A stretch of DNA of 64,000 nucleotides from assembly GCA_946558695.1 (NCBI GenBank), contig CAMNTQ010000007.1:22451-86450 (forward strand), in the 5' to 3' direction. Positions 35,909 to 44,112 of this stretch are shown here, piece by piece. Positions within the stretch are counted from its first letter, which is position 1. Every line of letters begins with the position of its first letter. The notes beneath the pieces are model-generated. The model saw only the letters and a list, made by a program, of their open reading frames with translations. It was not told where the DNA came from and made no database searches. Origin of the DNA: an uncultured Lachnospiraceae bacterium (GTDB lineage: Bacteria > Bacillota > Clostridia > Lachnospirales > Lachnospiraceae). The position numbers and the translations under genes were made by a program.

Positions 35909-36604
35909 ATGTTAAAAGAAAATCTGCAAAAAGTTGAATCAAAAATTTCCGCGTCCTGCGGCCGCTCAAGCCGCAGGAGAGAAGATGTCACATTAATCGC
36001 GGTGAGTAAGACAAAACCGGTAGAGACACTGAAGGAAGCCTATGATATGGGTATTCGTGTCTTTGGCGAGAATAAAGTGCAGGAGCTGATTGACAAGTAT
36101 GAGGCGCTGCCGAAAGACATTCACTGGCATATGATCGGGCATCTCCAGCGCAACAAAGTTAAGTATATCATCGACAAAGTGGACCTGATTCACTCCGTGG
36201 ATTCAGTAAGGCTTGCCGAAACGATTGATAAGGAAGCAAAAAAGCATAATCTCACAGCTAACATTCTGATTGAAGTCAATGTTGCAAAAGAAGACACCAA
36301 ATTCGGAGTTCTTCCCGAACAACTGGATATCTTGATAGATGAGATTTCTCGTTTTTCCAATATACGTGTGCTCGGTCTTATGACAATCGCGCCGTTTGTA
36401 GAAAATGCCGAAGAAAATCGCGCCATTTTTTCTCGTTTACGCAAATTGTCTGTTGACATTGCCAGCAAAAACATTGATAATGTTAATGTGGGTTTACTTT
36501 CTATGGGTATGACCAATGATTATGAGGTCGCTATAGAAGAGGGGGCGACGATGATCCGTGTCGGAACCGGGATATTCGGCGAGCGTGATTATTCGCATGT
36601 ATAA
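35909..36604 (+). CDS. yggS: PLP homeostasis protein YggS/YlmE
   Basis: A 231-residue PLP-binding protein of alanine racemase fold type. The PLP lysine is in L-I-A-V-S-K-T-K-P (near 32-40), followed by F-G-E-N-K-V-Q-E, H-W-H-M-I-G-H-L-Q-R-N-K and the C-terminal S-M-G-M-T-N-D-Y-E. It buffers PLP in the cytoplasm and has no known enzymatic reaction. It stands directly before sepF, as in most Firmicutes. Confidence 0.94.
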   Translation: MLKENLQKVESKISASCGRSSRRREDVTLIAVSKTKPVETLKEAYDMGIRVFGENKVQELIDKYEALPKDIHWHMIGHLQRNKVKYIIDKVDLIHSVDSVRLAETIDKEAKKHNLTANILIEVNVAKEDTKFGVLPEQLDILIDEISRFSNIRVLGLMTIAPFVENAEENRAIFSRLRKLSVDIASKNIDNVNVGLLSMGMTNDYEVAIEEGATMIRVGTGIFGERDYSHV

Positions 36605-36629
36605 ACATAAGATAGGAGATTTTTGAAAA

Positions 36630-37169
36630 ATGGGAGTATTAGATAAATTCTTAGACATCATGAAATTAAGTGATGATGAAGATGATTACGATGATTTCTA
36701 TGATGATGAATATGATGACGAATACGAAGAAAAGCCCAAAAAAGGTTTCTTTAACAGGAATAAATCATACGATGAAGAGGAAGAGGAAACTTATGATGTT
36801 GCTCCGCGTTCAAAAGGAAGTTCCCGTACCAGCAGCAAGGTGACACCGATGCGCCAGCCTGCAAGAAGGAACAATGTCAGTATGGAAGTCTGTGTCGTAA
36901 AGCCAACTTCTGTGGAAGACTCGAGAGAGATTACGGAGACGCTTCTCAGCGGGCGTACCGTTATCTTAAACCTTGAGGGACTGGATCTTGAGATTGCCCA
37001 GAGGATCATTGACTTTACTTCAGGCGCAACCTATGCCATTGACGGGAATCTGCAGAAGATTTCTAATTATATCTTCTTAGTGACGCCGACGAATGTGGAT
37101 ATATCCGGAGATCTGCAGGATCTTTTGAATACATCCTTTGATGCTTCCTCCATGCGTTCAAGATTTTAA
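36630..37169 (+). CDS. sepF: Cell division protein SepF
   Basis: A 179-residue FtsZ-associated membrane anchor. An N-terminal amphipathic helix (G-V-L-D-K-F-L-D-I-M-K-L) is followed by a very acidic, low-complexity linker (about 15-65, with D-D-E-Y-D-D-E-Y repeats) and the C-terminal SepF domain with V-V-K-P-T-S-V-E-D and L-N-L-E-G-L-D, ending in a ring-forming part. The acidic linker is longer than in B. subtilis. Confidence 0.93.
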   Translation: MGVLDKFLDIMKLSDDEDDYDDFYDDEYDDEYEEKPKKGFFNRNKSYDEEEEETYDVAPRSKGSSRTSSKVTPMRQPARRNNVSMEVCVVKPTSVEDSREITETLLSGRTVILNLEGLDLEIAQRIIDFTSGATYAIDGNLQKISNYIFLVTPTNVDISGDLQDLLNTSFDASSMRSRF

Positions 37170-37185
37170 AGGTTTACTGAAAGCT

Positions 37186-37989
37186 ATGAATAAAGAAGAA
37201 CTTATGCTGCGAAAGCATCTGATTGATCTGTCGAACCGGGCATTTCATAGAAATATTGTAACTTTTTCAGATTTTTTAAATATGAATGAACTTCATATAC
37301 TTCATACGACACCGAAAGAGGTTCTCCGGACAAGGTATACAGCTTTCGGCGGTTATGATTTATCCGAGCGTCAGATGATAGCATTTCTACCTGATGCTCT
37401 TTATTATACTTCATCTGACGAAAGCCGCCTGTTAAAAAAGGGCGCGCTGCCTTTTGGATATGAATATCCGATGCAGGCTGTGGCAGTCCGTCCTTTGAAT
37501 CCGAAATTCGCGGAGGAGTTGTCACATCGGGATTACCTCGGCTCCTTAATGAATCTTGGGGTAGAGCGCTCCAAATTCGGAGATATTATAGTTATGGATG
37601 CAAAAGCAATCCTGTTTTTATGTGAAGAGATTGCAGACTATGTTCTAAGCAGCCTGACCCGCATCCGGCATACTCCGGTACAGTGCGAAAGAGAAGAGAT
37701 TCAGGATATCTCCTATGCGCCTTCCTTTACCGAACTGAAAGGCACCGTCCCTTCCGTGCGGCTCGACACAGTAATGTCTGTAGCCTTTCCTGTGTCAAGG
37801 AGTAAGCTTACCGCATATATTGCGGCCGGCAAAGTATTTGTGAACGGAAAGCTGATCACAAGTAATGGATACCGCTTAGAAGAAGGAAATCTAATCTCTG
37901 TGAGAGGACTGGGGCGGATCTCTTATGAAGGAATTTTATCTGAGACGAAGAAAGGACGCTATTATATTTCTGTCAGAAAATATATATAA
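37186..37989 (+). CDS. ylmH: YlmH-like S4-domain RNA-binding protein
   Basis: A 267-residue protein with an N-terminal region typical of YlmH, V-R-P-L-N-P-K-F-A-E-E-L-S-H-R-D-Y-L-G-S-L in the middle and a C-terminal S4 domain (V-R-L-D-T-V-M-S followed by A-A-G-K-V-F-V-N-G-K-L). YlmH proteins bind RNA and have been linked to ribosome quality control in Firmicutes. The ATG at 37186 fits the family N-terminus; it begins 16 bp after sepF. Confidence 0.9.
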   Translation: MNKEELMLRKHLIDLSNRAFHRNIVTFSDFLNMNELHILHTTPKEVLRTRYTAFGGYDLSERQMIAFLPDALYYTSSDESRLLKKGALPFGYEYPMQAVAVRPLNPKFAEELSHRDYLGSLMNLGVERSKFGDIIVMDAKAILFLCEEIADYVLSSLTRIRHTPVQCEREEIQDISYAPSFTELKGTVPSVRLDTVMSVAFPVSRSKLTAYIAAGKVFVNGKLITSNGYRLEEGNLISVRGLGRISYEGILSETKKGRYYISVRKYI

Positions 37990-38062
37990 AGTATGATACC
38001 ATCATACCATGGAGAAAAGATGTTGTTTCTCCATTTCTAAAAACAGAGTGAGGACTACAAAT

Positions 38063-38587
38063 ATGAAATCTGCAGGTACAAAAAATCGAACGGGACATTA
38101 TATATCTGCTATGTTACTGGTTATACTTGGCGCCGCGCTTGATCAATATACAAAGCAGCTGGCAGTTACACACCTCAAGGGCCAAAAGCCCTTTGTTATT
38201 CTGAACAATGTATTCGAATTGCAATACTTGGAAAACAGAGGAGCGGCTTTCGGACTGCTTCAGAATCAGCAATTCTTTTTTTTCATCAGCGTTGTGATCA
38301 TCAGCATTGTAATAATCTGGTTTTATACGAGAGTTCCCATGAACCGGAGATTTTTACCGCTGCGTCTCTGTGCCGTTTTCATTATGGCCGGCGCTTTTGG
38401 GAATTGTATTGACCGCGTCACGCAAAGATTTGTTGTTGATTTTTTTTATTTCAGCCTGATTGATTTTCCTATATTTAATGTTGCTGACATCTATGTGACT
38501 GTCGCAACATTCCTTCTGGCATTGCTCATACTTTTTTATTACAAAGAAGAGGATCTGGAATTCATATACCGCGGCGGAACAGAATGA
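38063..38587 (+). CDS. lspA: Lipoprotein signal peptidase
   Basis: A 174-residue aspartyl membrane protease cleaving prolipoprotein signal peptides. Four hydrophobic segments are seen. Catalytic residues are in G-N-C-I-D-R-V and F-N-V-A-D-I-Y-V, and the N-terminal conserved L-D-Q-Y-T-K and N-R-G-A-A-F-G-L are present. ATG at 38063 is preferred over one at 38009 because GAGGA sits about 9 bp upstream of it. Confidence 0.94.
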   Translation: MKSAGTKNRTGHYISAMLLVILGAALDQYTKQLAVTHLKGQKPFVILNNVFELQYLENRGAAFGLLQNQQFFFFISVVIISIVIIWFYTRVPMNRRFLPLRLCAVFIMAGAFGNCIDRVTQRFVVDFFYFSLIDFPIFNVADIYVTVATFLLALLILFYYKEEDLEFIYRGGTE

Positions 38588-38639
38588 TACCTGCATCAAA
38601 ATAGATATCATCAAAATAAAAAGGCAAGGTTATAGCAAT

Positions 38640-39563
38640 TTGAATGAATTTATTACAACAGTAGAAGATGAAGCAGGAGAGCGGATTGATAAATTTCTTT
38701 CCGAAGAACTAATCGGCCGTTCCCGTTCATTCCTTCAAAAGCTGATCAAAGAACAATATGTGAAGGTCAATGGAAAGCCTGTAAAATCAAGTTACAGGCT
38801 TGTTTCTGGTGACCTTGTCTGCATTATTTTCCCGGAACCTGAACAGCTAGATATTGCTGCTGAGAATATTCCTTTAAATATTCTATATGAAGACGGCGAC
38901 ATCATTGTTGTGAACAAGCCGAAGCACATGGTCGTTCATCCGGCGCCCGGACATGATTCCGGCACACTGGTAAATGCGCTTCTATATCACTGTCAGAATA
39001 ATCTCTCCGGAATTAACGGCAGCCTGCGGCCAGGGATCGTGCATCGGATCGATATGGATACAACCGGATCTCTGGTAGTATGTAAGAATGACGCGGCGCA
39101 TCAGTCGCTTTCCGCCCAGCTAAAGAACCATTCCATTCACAGAGTCTATGAAGCAATCGTCCATGGCAATCTAAAAGAAGAGACAGGTCTTATAAACGCC
39201 CCTATCGGACGCCATCCGACGGAACGCAAAAAGATGAGTACCCTTGCAAAAAATGGAAGAGAAGCAGTCACGCATTACAGAGTGCTGGAGCGTTTCGGCA
39301 ATTTCACCTATATTCAGTGCAGATTGGAGACCGGGCGCACTCATCAGATTCGGGTGCACATGGCAAGCATCGGACATCCTCTGCTTGGCGATCTTGTTTA
39401 TGGTCCGAAGAAATGCCCGTTTCCAAAGCTTCAGGGACAGACGCTTCATGCAAAAACACTTGGATTCTTACATCCCAAAACAGGGGAATATGTAGAATTT
39501 ACGGCGCCTCTTCCAGACTATTTTACAAATCTTGTGGGTAAATTCAGAATAAATCCCCAATAA
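38640..39563 (+). CDS. rluD: RluD-family 23S rRNA pseudouridine synthase
   Basis: A 307-residue enzyme with an N-terminal S4 domain (E-R-I-D-K-F-L-S-E-E near 13-24) and the catalytic core. The catalytic Asp is in H-R-I-D-M-D-T-T-G-S (usual form H-R-L-D-x-x-T-S-G); the third motif is E-T-G-R-T-H-Q-I-R-V-H-M. It isomerises uridines in 23S rRNA. The start is probably TTG at 38640 with AAGG upstream. It follows lspA as in most Firmicutes. Confidence 0.93.
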   Translation: MNEFITTVEDEAGERIDKFLSEELIGRSRSFLQKLIKEQYVKVNGKPVKSSYRLVSGDLVCIIFPEPEQLDIAAENIPLNILYEDGDIIVVNKPKHMVVHPAPGHDSGTLVNALLYHCQNNLSGINGSLRPGIVHRIDMDTTGSLVVCKNDAAHQSLSAQLKNHSIHRVYEAIVHGNLKEETGLINAPIGRHPTERKKMSTLAKNGREAVTHYRVLERFGNFTYIQCRLETGRTHQIRVHMASIGHPLLGDLVYGPKKCPFPKLQGQTLHAKTLGFLHPKTGEYVEFTAPLPDYFTNLVGKFRINPQ

Positions 39564-39651
39564 AATATGTACTTTCCATGCAAATTATTATATAATATTT
39601 AATTATATGTAAATCATTTGCATACATCCATTAAAAGGAGCGTGATATGTT

Positions 39652-40302
39652 ATGACAGAAGCGAAGACAAAAACAATTATTACGATAGGGCGGCAATTTG
39701 GAAGCGCCGGACGGGAGATCGGACGAAAGGTTGCAAAAGACCTCGGCATTAAGCTTTACGACAGAGAAATGCTTGACCGTGCCGCGAAAGAAAGCGGAAT
39801 ATGTCAGGAATTATTTGAAACCCATGATGAAAAACCAACCAATAGTTTTCTTTATTCTCTTGTTATGGATACCTATTCTTTAGGATATACGGCGGGAAGC
39901 TATTCAGATATGCCGATCAATCATAAAGTATTTCTGGCACAGTTTGACGCCATTAAAAAAATTGCGGATGAAGGTCCCTGCATCCTCGTCGGCAGATGTG
40001 CAGACTATGCATTAGAAGAGTATGATAACGTACTGAGACTTTTCGTACATGCTGACATGAATGCCCGGATACGCCGTATCGCACGTATCTATGATCTTAC
40101 AGATGCAAAAGCAAAAGACATGATCCTCAAGACAGATAAGAAACGCTCAAGTTATTATAACTATTACAGCAACAAAAAATGGGGAGTCTCTGACAGCTAT
40201 GACGTAAGTATCTGCAGTTCCATGCTTGGAATCGATGGAACCGCAGAATTTATAGAACGTCTGGTATATCAAAAAGAACATGTGACTGACAAGAAATTAT
40301 AA
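39652..40302 (+). CDS. Cytidylate kinase-like family protein
   Basis: A 216-residue P-loop-type protein beginning with I-I-T-I-G-R-Q-F-G-S-A-G-R-E-I-G-R, followed by L-Y-D-R-E-M-L and I-L-V-G-R-C-A-D-Y-A-L. These fit the cytidylate kinase-like family, common in gut Firmicutes, which is distinct from the housekeeping Cmk. The substrate is unknown. AAGGAG precedes the ATG. The stop codon lies inside a 17-bp tandem duplication, so a second identical stop follows in the repeat. Confidence 0.85.
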   Translation: MTEAKTKTIITIGRQFGSAGREIGRKVAKDLGIKLYDREMLDRAAKESGICQELFETHDEKPTNSFLYSLVMDTYSLGYTAGSYSDMPINHKVFLAQFDAIKKIADEGPCILVGRCADYALEEYDNVLRLFVHADMNARIRRIARIYDLTDAKAKDMILKTDKKRSSYYNYYSNKKWGVSDSYDVSICSSMLGIDGTAEFIERLVYQKEHVTDKKL

Positions 40303-40321
40303 AAGACAAGAAATTATAAAA
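40288..40321 (+). repeat. Perfect 17-bp tandem duplication over a stop codon
   Basis: GACAAGAAATTATAAAA occurs twice in direct succession (40288-40304 and 40305-40321). The first copy contains the stop codon of the kinase-like gene. Confidence 0.9.
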
Positions 40322-40339
40322 ACAGGACAAAAGACAGGA

Positions 40340-40390
40340 GGCCGGAATGTCTGTGTGTAATCTATCTCACATGAGTGATGCGTTCCGGCC
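40340..40390. terminator. Candidate bidirectional terminator at the ttcA 3' end
   Basis: GGCCGGAATG (40340-40349) pairs with CGTTCCGGCC (40381-40390), with one wobble. It lies between convergent genes, partly inside the last codons of ttcA; the flanking T-runs are only moderate on both sides. Confidence 0.45.
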
Positions 40391-41096
40391 ATCCTTTTAT
40401 ATTGCCGCCGAGAATAGCAGTAAACATTCTCTGTTTGACACCGTGGTGTTCTCTGTTCAACTGCTGTATCAGTTCTTTGGCATATTGACGTTTCGTAAAT
40501 CCGTCAATCGGGCATCTGCTCTTCACAACCGGCAGGTCATACTTATTCTGGAAACCAATCACTTCCGCCTCCTCTACGAACATCATCGGGCGTATAACGG
40601 TTAAGTCCATACGATCCAGATAAGTTCTCGGTGAAAAGGAGTAAAAGCGCCCCTCAAAAAGCATGCTCAAAAGCATTGTCTCAACAATATCATCCTTGTG
40701 ATGGGCATAGGCAACCTTATTGCAGCCTTTCTCCTTTACCGCCTGATTCAGCGCACCTTTTCGCATCTTTGCGCACAGGGAACAGGGATTGCTTTCTTTC
40801 CGTTCCTCAAACAGAAGACGGGCAATGTCCGTTTTTATAACGTGATAAGGAACAAAAAGCTCCTTACACAATTGGGCAACAGGCGAAAAATCACATTTTT
40901 CATAACCTAAATCTACGGTTACGGCACTTAATTCAAAATGTTTCGGGTAAAAACGTTTCAGACCATGCAGGGCATATAAAAGTGTCAGACTGTCCTTTCC
41001 TCCGGAGATCCCGACTGCAATATGATCCCCCTCGTCAATCATCTGATATTCATCCACGGCTTTTCTTGTATAACTTAAAAGCTGCTGCAGCTTCAT
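40362..41096 (-). CDS. TtcA-like tRNA 2-thiocytidine synthetase
   Basis: A 244-residue PP-loop ATPase (G-I-S-G-G-K-D-S-L-T near 29-38). The cysteines for a [4Fe-4S] cluster and sulphur transfer are in C-S-L-C (about 100-103) and R-C-P-I further on. Bacterial TtcA thiolates C32 of some tRNAs; related proteins act on other sites, so the exact product is not fixed. AAAGGTG precedes the ATG. Confidence 0.85.
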   Translation of the reverse strand: MKLQQLLSYTRKAVDEYQMIDEGDHIAVGISGGKDSLTLLYALHGLKRFYPKHFELSAVTVDLGYEKCDFSPVAQLCKELFVPYHVIKTDIARLLFEERKESNPCSLCAKMRKGALNQAVKEKGCNKVAYAHHKDDIVETMLLSMLFEGRFYSFSPRTYLDRMDLTVIRPMMFVEEAEVIGFQNKYDLPVVKSRCPIDGFTKRQYAKELIQQLNREHHGVKQRMFTAILGGNIKGWPERITHVR

Positions 41097-41145
41097 CTTT
41101 CTATCACCTTTCTGATTTCTTGTTCTGATTCTGATCTTTATTCTG

Positions 41146-42207
41146 TTAGGATTCCCTTAGCTTAACCGCGGATGCTGCCATGCGCCGCCTGTCCTCATCA
41201 ATCGCCGCATAATGCTTTTTCGTCGTATTCACGTCTTTATGTCCCAAAACATCGGCAACAAGGTAAATATCCCCCGTCTCCTTGTAAAGAGAAGTACCGT
41301 AAGTACTGCGCAGTTTGTGAGGTGTAATCTTTTTATTAGGTGTGACCTGTCTGGCATACTTCTTTACCATATTCTCAACTGCCTGCACACCCATCCGCCG
41401 TCTCTGTGTCGATAAAAAAAGTGCATGCTCATGTCCGGAGAGAGGAGTAACGGCCTTTCGGTCCCCCTCAATATACTGTTTTAATGCAGCCGCAACTTCA
41501 TCTCCGAAATAGACGACCATCTGATTTCCGCCCTTCCGGGTTACGGTAATACCGTTATTCTTAAAGTCGACATGCTCCAAATCAAGCCCCACGCACTCTG
41601 AGACTCGGATACCGGTGCCTAAGAGCAATGTAAGGATTGCCAGATCCCTCACCTTAGTCTTATGATAATATGTCAGCGCCTGTCCAGTGAGTTTCTCGCC
41701 TGCTGACTCTACAAAATCAAGCAGCAAGGCAACTTCATCAACATCCAGCCGGATAATCGCTTTTTCATGAATCTTCGGCATATCCACAAGCAGAGTTGGA
41801 TTGCTGGAGATTAACTGATGCTTGTAATAGTAGCCATAAAAGCTTCTCAGCGCGGACATCTTCCTTGCAAGTCCTTGTTCGCCATTCACCATCGTCTCGT
41901 CGTCATCCCTCTTATAAACTTTAAGATATTCCATATATTCTTCAATATCCACAGGTTCCAGCCGCTCTAAATCAGCCGCACTGAACTGATCGATCGTATA
42001 ATAACTGTAAATCGGATTATTCTCCATCAGATAATGATAAAAGACTCTGATATCATACGCATAATTCATCCTTGTCCGTATAGATGATGTCGGCTCGATA
42101 GCACGGAAAAAATCATGTGTGAAAGGCGGCAGCGTCTTTAGAATCTCTCTCAGCCGCAATGTATAATCAATCGTTGTTTGTTCATGATAGGTACGTTGTT
42201 TCGCCAT
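41146..42207 (-). CDS. xerS: Tyrosine recombinase, XerS-like
   Basis: A 353-residue tyrosine recombinase with an N-terminal SAM-like core-binding domain (about 30-135) and a C-terminal catalytic domain with all active residues: Arg201, Lys225, His297, Arg300, His323 and nucleophile Tyr333. Length and opening residues resemble XerS, the single-protein chromosome dimer resolvase known from streptococci and some other Firmicutes. It could instead be an ordinary XerC/D-type enzyme. AAGGGGG precedes the ATG. A 22-bp palindromic repeat lies 116 bp upstream of its start. Confidence 0.82.
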   Translation of the reverse strand: MAKQRTYHEQTTIDYTLRLREILKTLPPFTHDFFRAIEPTSSIRTRMNYAYDIRVFYHYLMENNPIYSYYTIDQFSAADLERLEPVDIEEYMEYLKVYKRDDDETMVNGEQGLARKMSALRSFYGYYYKHQLISSNPTLLVDMPKIHEKAIIRLDVDEVALLLDFVESAGEKLTGQALTYYHKTKVRDLAILTLLLGTGIRVSECVGLDLEHVDFKNNGITVTRKGGNQMVVYFGDEVAAALKQYIEGDRKAVTPLSGHEHALFLSTQRRRMGVQAVENMVKKYARQVTPNKKITPHKLRSTYGTSLYKETGDIYLVADVLGHKDVNTTKKHYAAIDEDRRRMAASAVKLRES

Positions 42208-42322
42208 ATAAAATCCCCCTTAAAACCCTCTTAAAATATCTATATTTTATCATATTTTATCTTCTTTGTCCATATCTTTTGGAAAAATCAGTATTTTACG
42301 TATAGATATATTTATGTCAATT

Positions 42323-42344
42323 AGTAGTTCTTTTTAATACTACT
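42323..42344. repeat. Dispersed 22-bp palindromic repeat, copy 1
   Basis: AGTAGT and ACTACT flank ten bases. Read on the minus strand it is AGTAGT-ATTAAAAAGA-ACTACT. It overlaps the stop codon of the yneA-like gene. Two related copies lie at 48249-48270 and 48409-48430. Confidence 0.55.
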
Positions 42345-42792
42345 CTGTATTTTCAACGTTCTCAATACCGTATCCTTCCATACGGCAATCATAAGTTTCA
42401 TAATATGGGACGGTCAGGTACTGACCTGCGTGTATCTTGTCTGTCGTCAGATGGTTCATTGACATAACCTCATCTATATAGTCCTGAGTACACTCATAAT
42501 AACCGCCTTTATATTCTGCGGCGATTCCCCACAAAGTATCTCCATATTCAAGAACAATACTTTTAAAACATTTGTTTCCACTTAAATCCGCAGTCACAGA
42601 ATTGTCTTCAGCTTTTGCAAAATTACAATTTACAATGATATTGAACATAAATGTGATTATCAAAATTAAAAATCCGGATATCATCTTTTGTATTTTGATG
42701 CTGCGCGGATCGTATGATCTATGTATGCCATACTGCATACAATCTGTCCGTCTGCATTTCTTTTTCCGGCTTGTTCTTATCATCCTGCTCAT
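42340..42792 (-). CDS. YneA-like LysM protein, probable SOS division inhibitor
   Basis: A 150-residue protein with a basic N-terminus, one hydrophobic segment (about 36-57) and an outer LysM domain (about 75-135, with L-E-Y-G-D-T-L-W-G-I-A and I-H-A-G-Q-Y-L-T-V-P). The architecture and position, divergent from lexA, match B. subtilis YneA, which delays division during the SOS response. The spacing region holds a consensus promoter overlapped by LexA boxes, so SOS induction is well supported by sequence, whereas division inhibition is inferred from the analogy. AGGAGGG lies 6-7 bp before the ATG at 42792; GTG one codon earlier is possible. Confidence 0.75.
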   Translation of the reverse strand: MSRMIRTSRKKKCRRTDCMQYGIHRSYDPRSIKIQKMISGFLILIITFMFNIIVNCNFAKAEDNSVTADLSGNKCFKSIVLEYGDTLWGIAAEYKGGYYECTQDYIDEVMSMNHLTTDKIHAGQYLTVPYYETYDCRMEGYGIENVENTE

Positions 42793-42847
42793 CACAATCC
42801 CTCCTGCGTCATATATTTTTCTCCATTTTCATATCGAATTCTTGTTC

Positions 42848-42861
42848 AGAACTTTTGTTCT
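42848..42861. promoter_or_regulatory. LexA box downstream of the yneA promoter
   Basis: AGAACTTTTGTTCT is a perfect palindrome matching the Gram-positive LexA box (GAAC-N4-GTTC), just after the -10 of the yneA-like promoter. Confidence 0.8.
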
Positions 42862-42866
42862 TCGTT

Positions 42867-42895
42867 ATTATACAGAACAAGAGTTTGTCTGTCAA
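42867..42895 (-). promoter_or_regulatory. Consensus SigA promoter for the yneA-like gene
   Basis: On the minus strand TTGACA (42890-42895) and TATAAT (42867-42872) are 17 bp apart, a full consensus match. The spacer contains one LexA box and another follows downstream. Confidence 0.85.
42875..42886. promoter_or_regulatory. LexA box inside the yneA promoter spacer
   Basis: GAACAAGAGTTT fits GAAC-N4-GTTY and lies entirely between the -35 and -10 boxes of the yneA-like gene. Confidence 0.7.
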
Positions 42896-42928
42896 TAGAT
42901 TAAAAGAAAAAATGCGAACATATTTTCT

Positions 42929-42940
42929 AAACATTTGTTT
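42929..42940. promoter_or_regulatory. LexA box at the lexA promoter
   Basis: AAACATTTGTTT is a near-match to the LexA box and overlaps the -35 of the lexA promoter by two bases, fitting autoregulation. Confidence 0.6.
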
Positions 42941-42967
42941 GCTTTTTTCCTTTTGTTGTGATATGAT
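42939..42967 (+). promoter_or_regulatory. Probable lexA promoter with extended -10
   Basis: TTGCTT (42939-42944) and TATGAT (42962-42967) are 17 bp apart, with TG one base before the -10 box (42959-42960). Confidence 0.6.
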
Positions 42968-43032
42968 AGTTACAGCAAAAGAAATTCGTTCACATTTTTG
43001 TAGTCAAATTATAGGAAAGGGAGGATGTGTGT

Positions 43033-43647
43033 ATGGCACAAGGTAAGATTAGCGCAAAGCAGCTTGAGATTCTGGAATATATTAAATCGCAGATATTAGA
43101 ACGAGGTTTTCCGCCGGCAGTGCGTGATATTTGTGAAGCAGTGAATCTGAAATCCACTTCTTCTGTCCACTCCCATCTGGAGACCTTGGAGAAAAACGGA
43201 TATATAAAACGAGATCCCACAAAACCAAGAGCGATCGAAGTATTAGACGACAGCTTCCACATGATCCGCCGTGAGATGGTCAATGTTCCGATTATAGGCC
43301 GTGTTGCGGCGGGCGAACCGATTCTGGCGGAGCAGAATATCGAGAACTATTTTCCTATCCCTATGGAATTTATGCCGAATAAGCAGACATTTATGCTTAA
43401 AGTGAAGGGTGAAAGTATGATCAACGCCGGGATATTTGATGGAGATTATGTACTTGTAGGAGAACAAGAGACAGCCGATAACGGCGAGATGGTGGTTGCA
43501 TTGATTGAAGACGGGGCTACTGTTAAGACTTTCTATAAAGAAGAAGGCATTATCCGCCTTCAGCCGGAAAATGACACGATGGATCCAATTATTGTTCCAG
43601 ATTGCGTGATTCTGGGAAAAGTAATCGGTGTATTCCGTTTCCTGTAA
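43033..43647 (+). CDS. lexA: SOS repressor LexA
   Basis: A 204-residue repressor-protease. The N-terminal winged helix (about 1-65) is followed by the self-cleavage site Ala93-Gly94 (R-V-A-A-G-E-P) and a C-terminal S24 peptidase domain with catalytic Ser128 (K-G-E-S-M) and Lys165 (A-T-V-K-T-F). All elements for RecA-stimulated self-cleavage are intact. GGGAGG lies about 8 bp before the ATG at 43033; a GTG two codons upstream is less likely. Its own promoter carries a LexA box. Confidence 0.97.
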   Translation: MAQGKISAKQLEILEYIKSQILERGFPPAVRDICEAVNLKSTSSVHSHLETLEKNGYIKRDPTKPRAIEVLDDSFHMIRREMVNVPIIGRVAAGEPILAEQNIENYFPIPMEFMPNKQTFMLKVKGESMINAGIFDGDYVLVGEQETADNGEMVVALIEDGATVKTFYKEEGIIRLQPENDTMDPIIVPDCVILGKVIGVFRFL

Positions 43648-43663
43648 ACCGAGTCTCTGCCGC

Positions 43664-43730
43664 AAAATAAGCATATCCGCCGGAGTTCGCGCTTTCCAAC
43701 ACACGCTTCTCCGTGGAATATGCTTATTTT
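43664..43730. terminator. Strong bidirectional terminator between lexA and rsfS
   Basis: AAAATAAGCATAT (43664-43676) and ATATGCTTATTTT (43718-43730) pair perfectly over 13 bp, with an inner GGAG/CTCC stem. It serves both convergent transcripts. Confidence 0.85.
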
Positions 43731-43749
43731 CCCTTAAAAGAACTTATTT

Positions 43750-44094
43750 TTACTGCATCTCGACAGTCTTGCCGTCGTTCCATATACGTTCAAGATTATA
43801 AAAAGAACGGCTTTCCTTATCGAAGATGTGCACGATTACATCGCCATAATCTAACAGCACCCACGCGCCGCCTTTATTGCCCTCCCGCTGTTTTAAGCGG
43901 TGGCCTGTCCTGTGCATCTGTTCCTCAACATTTTCCACAAGAGCGTCCATCTGACTTGCGCTGTTTCCGTTCGTAATTACAAAATAATCCGCCATAACTG
44001 AGATTTCGGATATATCGATCACTTTGATATCCTCGCCCTTTTTTTCCGCAAGGGCATCATAAATAATGTGAATCATATTCTGTTCCTGATTCAT
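43750..44094 (-). CDS. rsfS: Ribosome silencing factor RsfS
   Basis: A 114-residue protein binding ribosomal protein L14 to keep subunits apart in poor nutrient conditions. The family pattern D-I-S-E-I-S-V-M-A-D-Y-F-V-I-T-N-G-N-S and G-A-W-V-L-L-D-Y-G-D-V-I-V-H-I-F is clear. It is the last gene of the nadD-yqeK-rsfS run; AGGAGGGG-like sequence precedes the ATG. Confidence 0.95.
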   Translation of the reverse strand: MNQEQNMIHIIYDALAEKKGEDIKVIDISEISVMADYFVITNGNSASQMDALVENVEEQMHRTGHRLKQREGNKGGAWVLLDYGDVIVHIFDKESRSFYNLERIWNDGKTVEMQ

Positions 44095-44112
44095 CTTACC
44101 CCTCCTGCTCTT

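Noticed and set aside
36660..36730. Repetitive GATGAT-rich stretch as a possible microsatellite or regulatory repeat
   Set aside because: It encodes the acidic linker of SepF and is explained by coding for Asp and Glu runs.
41146..42207. Tyrosine recombinase as a sign of an integrated phage or mobile element
   Set aside because: It resembles the chromosomal XerS type and is flanked by housekeeping genes; no attachment-site duplication or phage genes were found.
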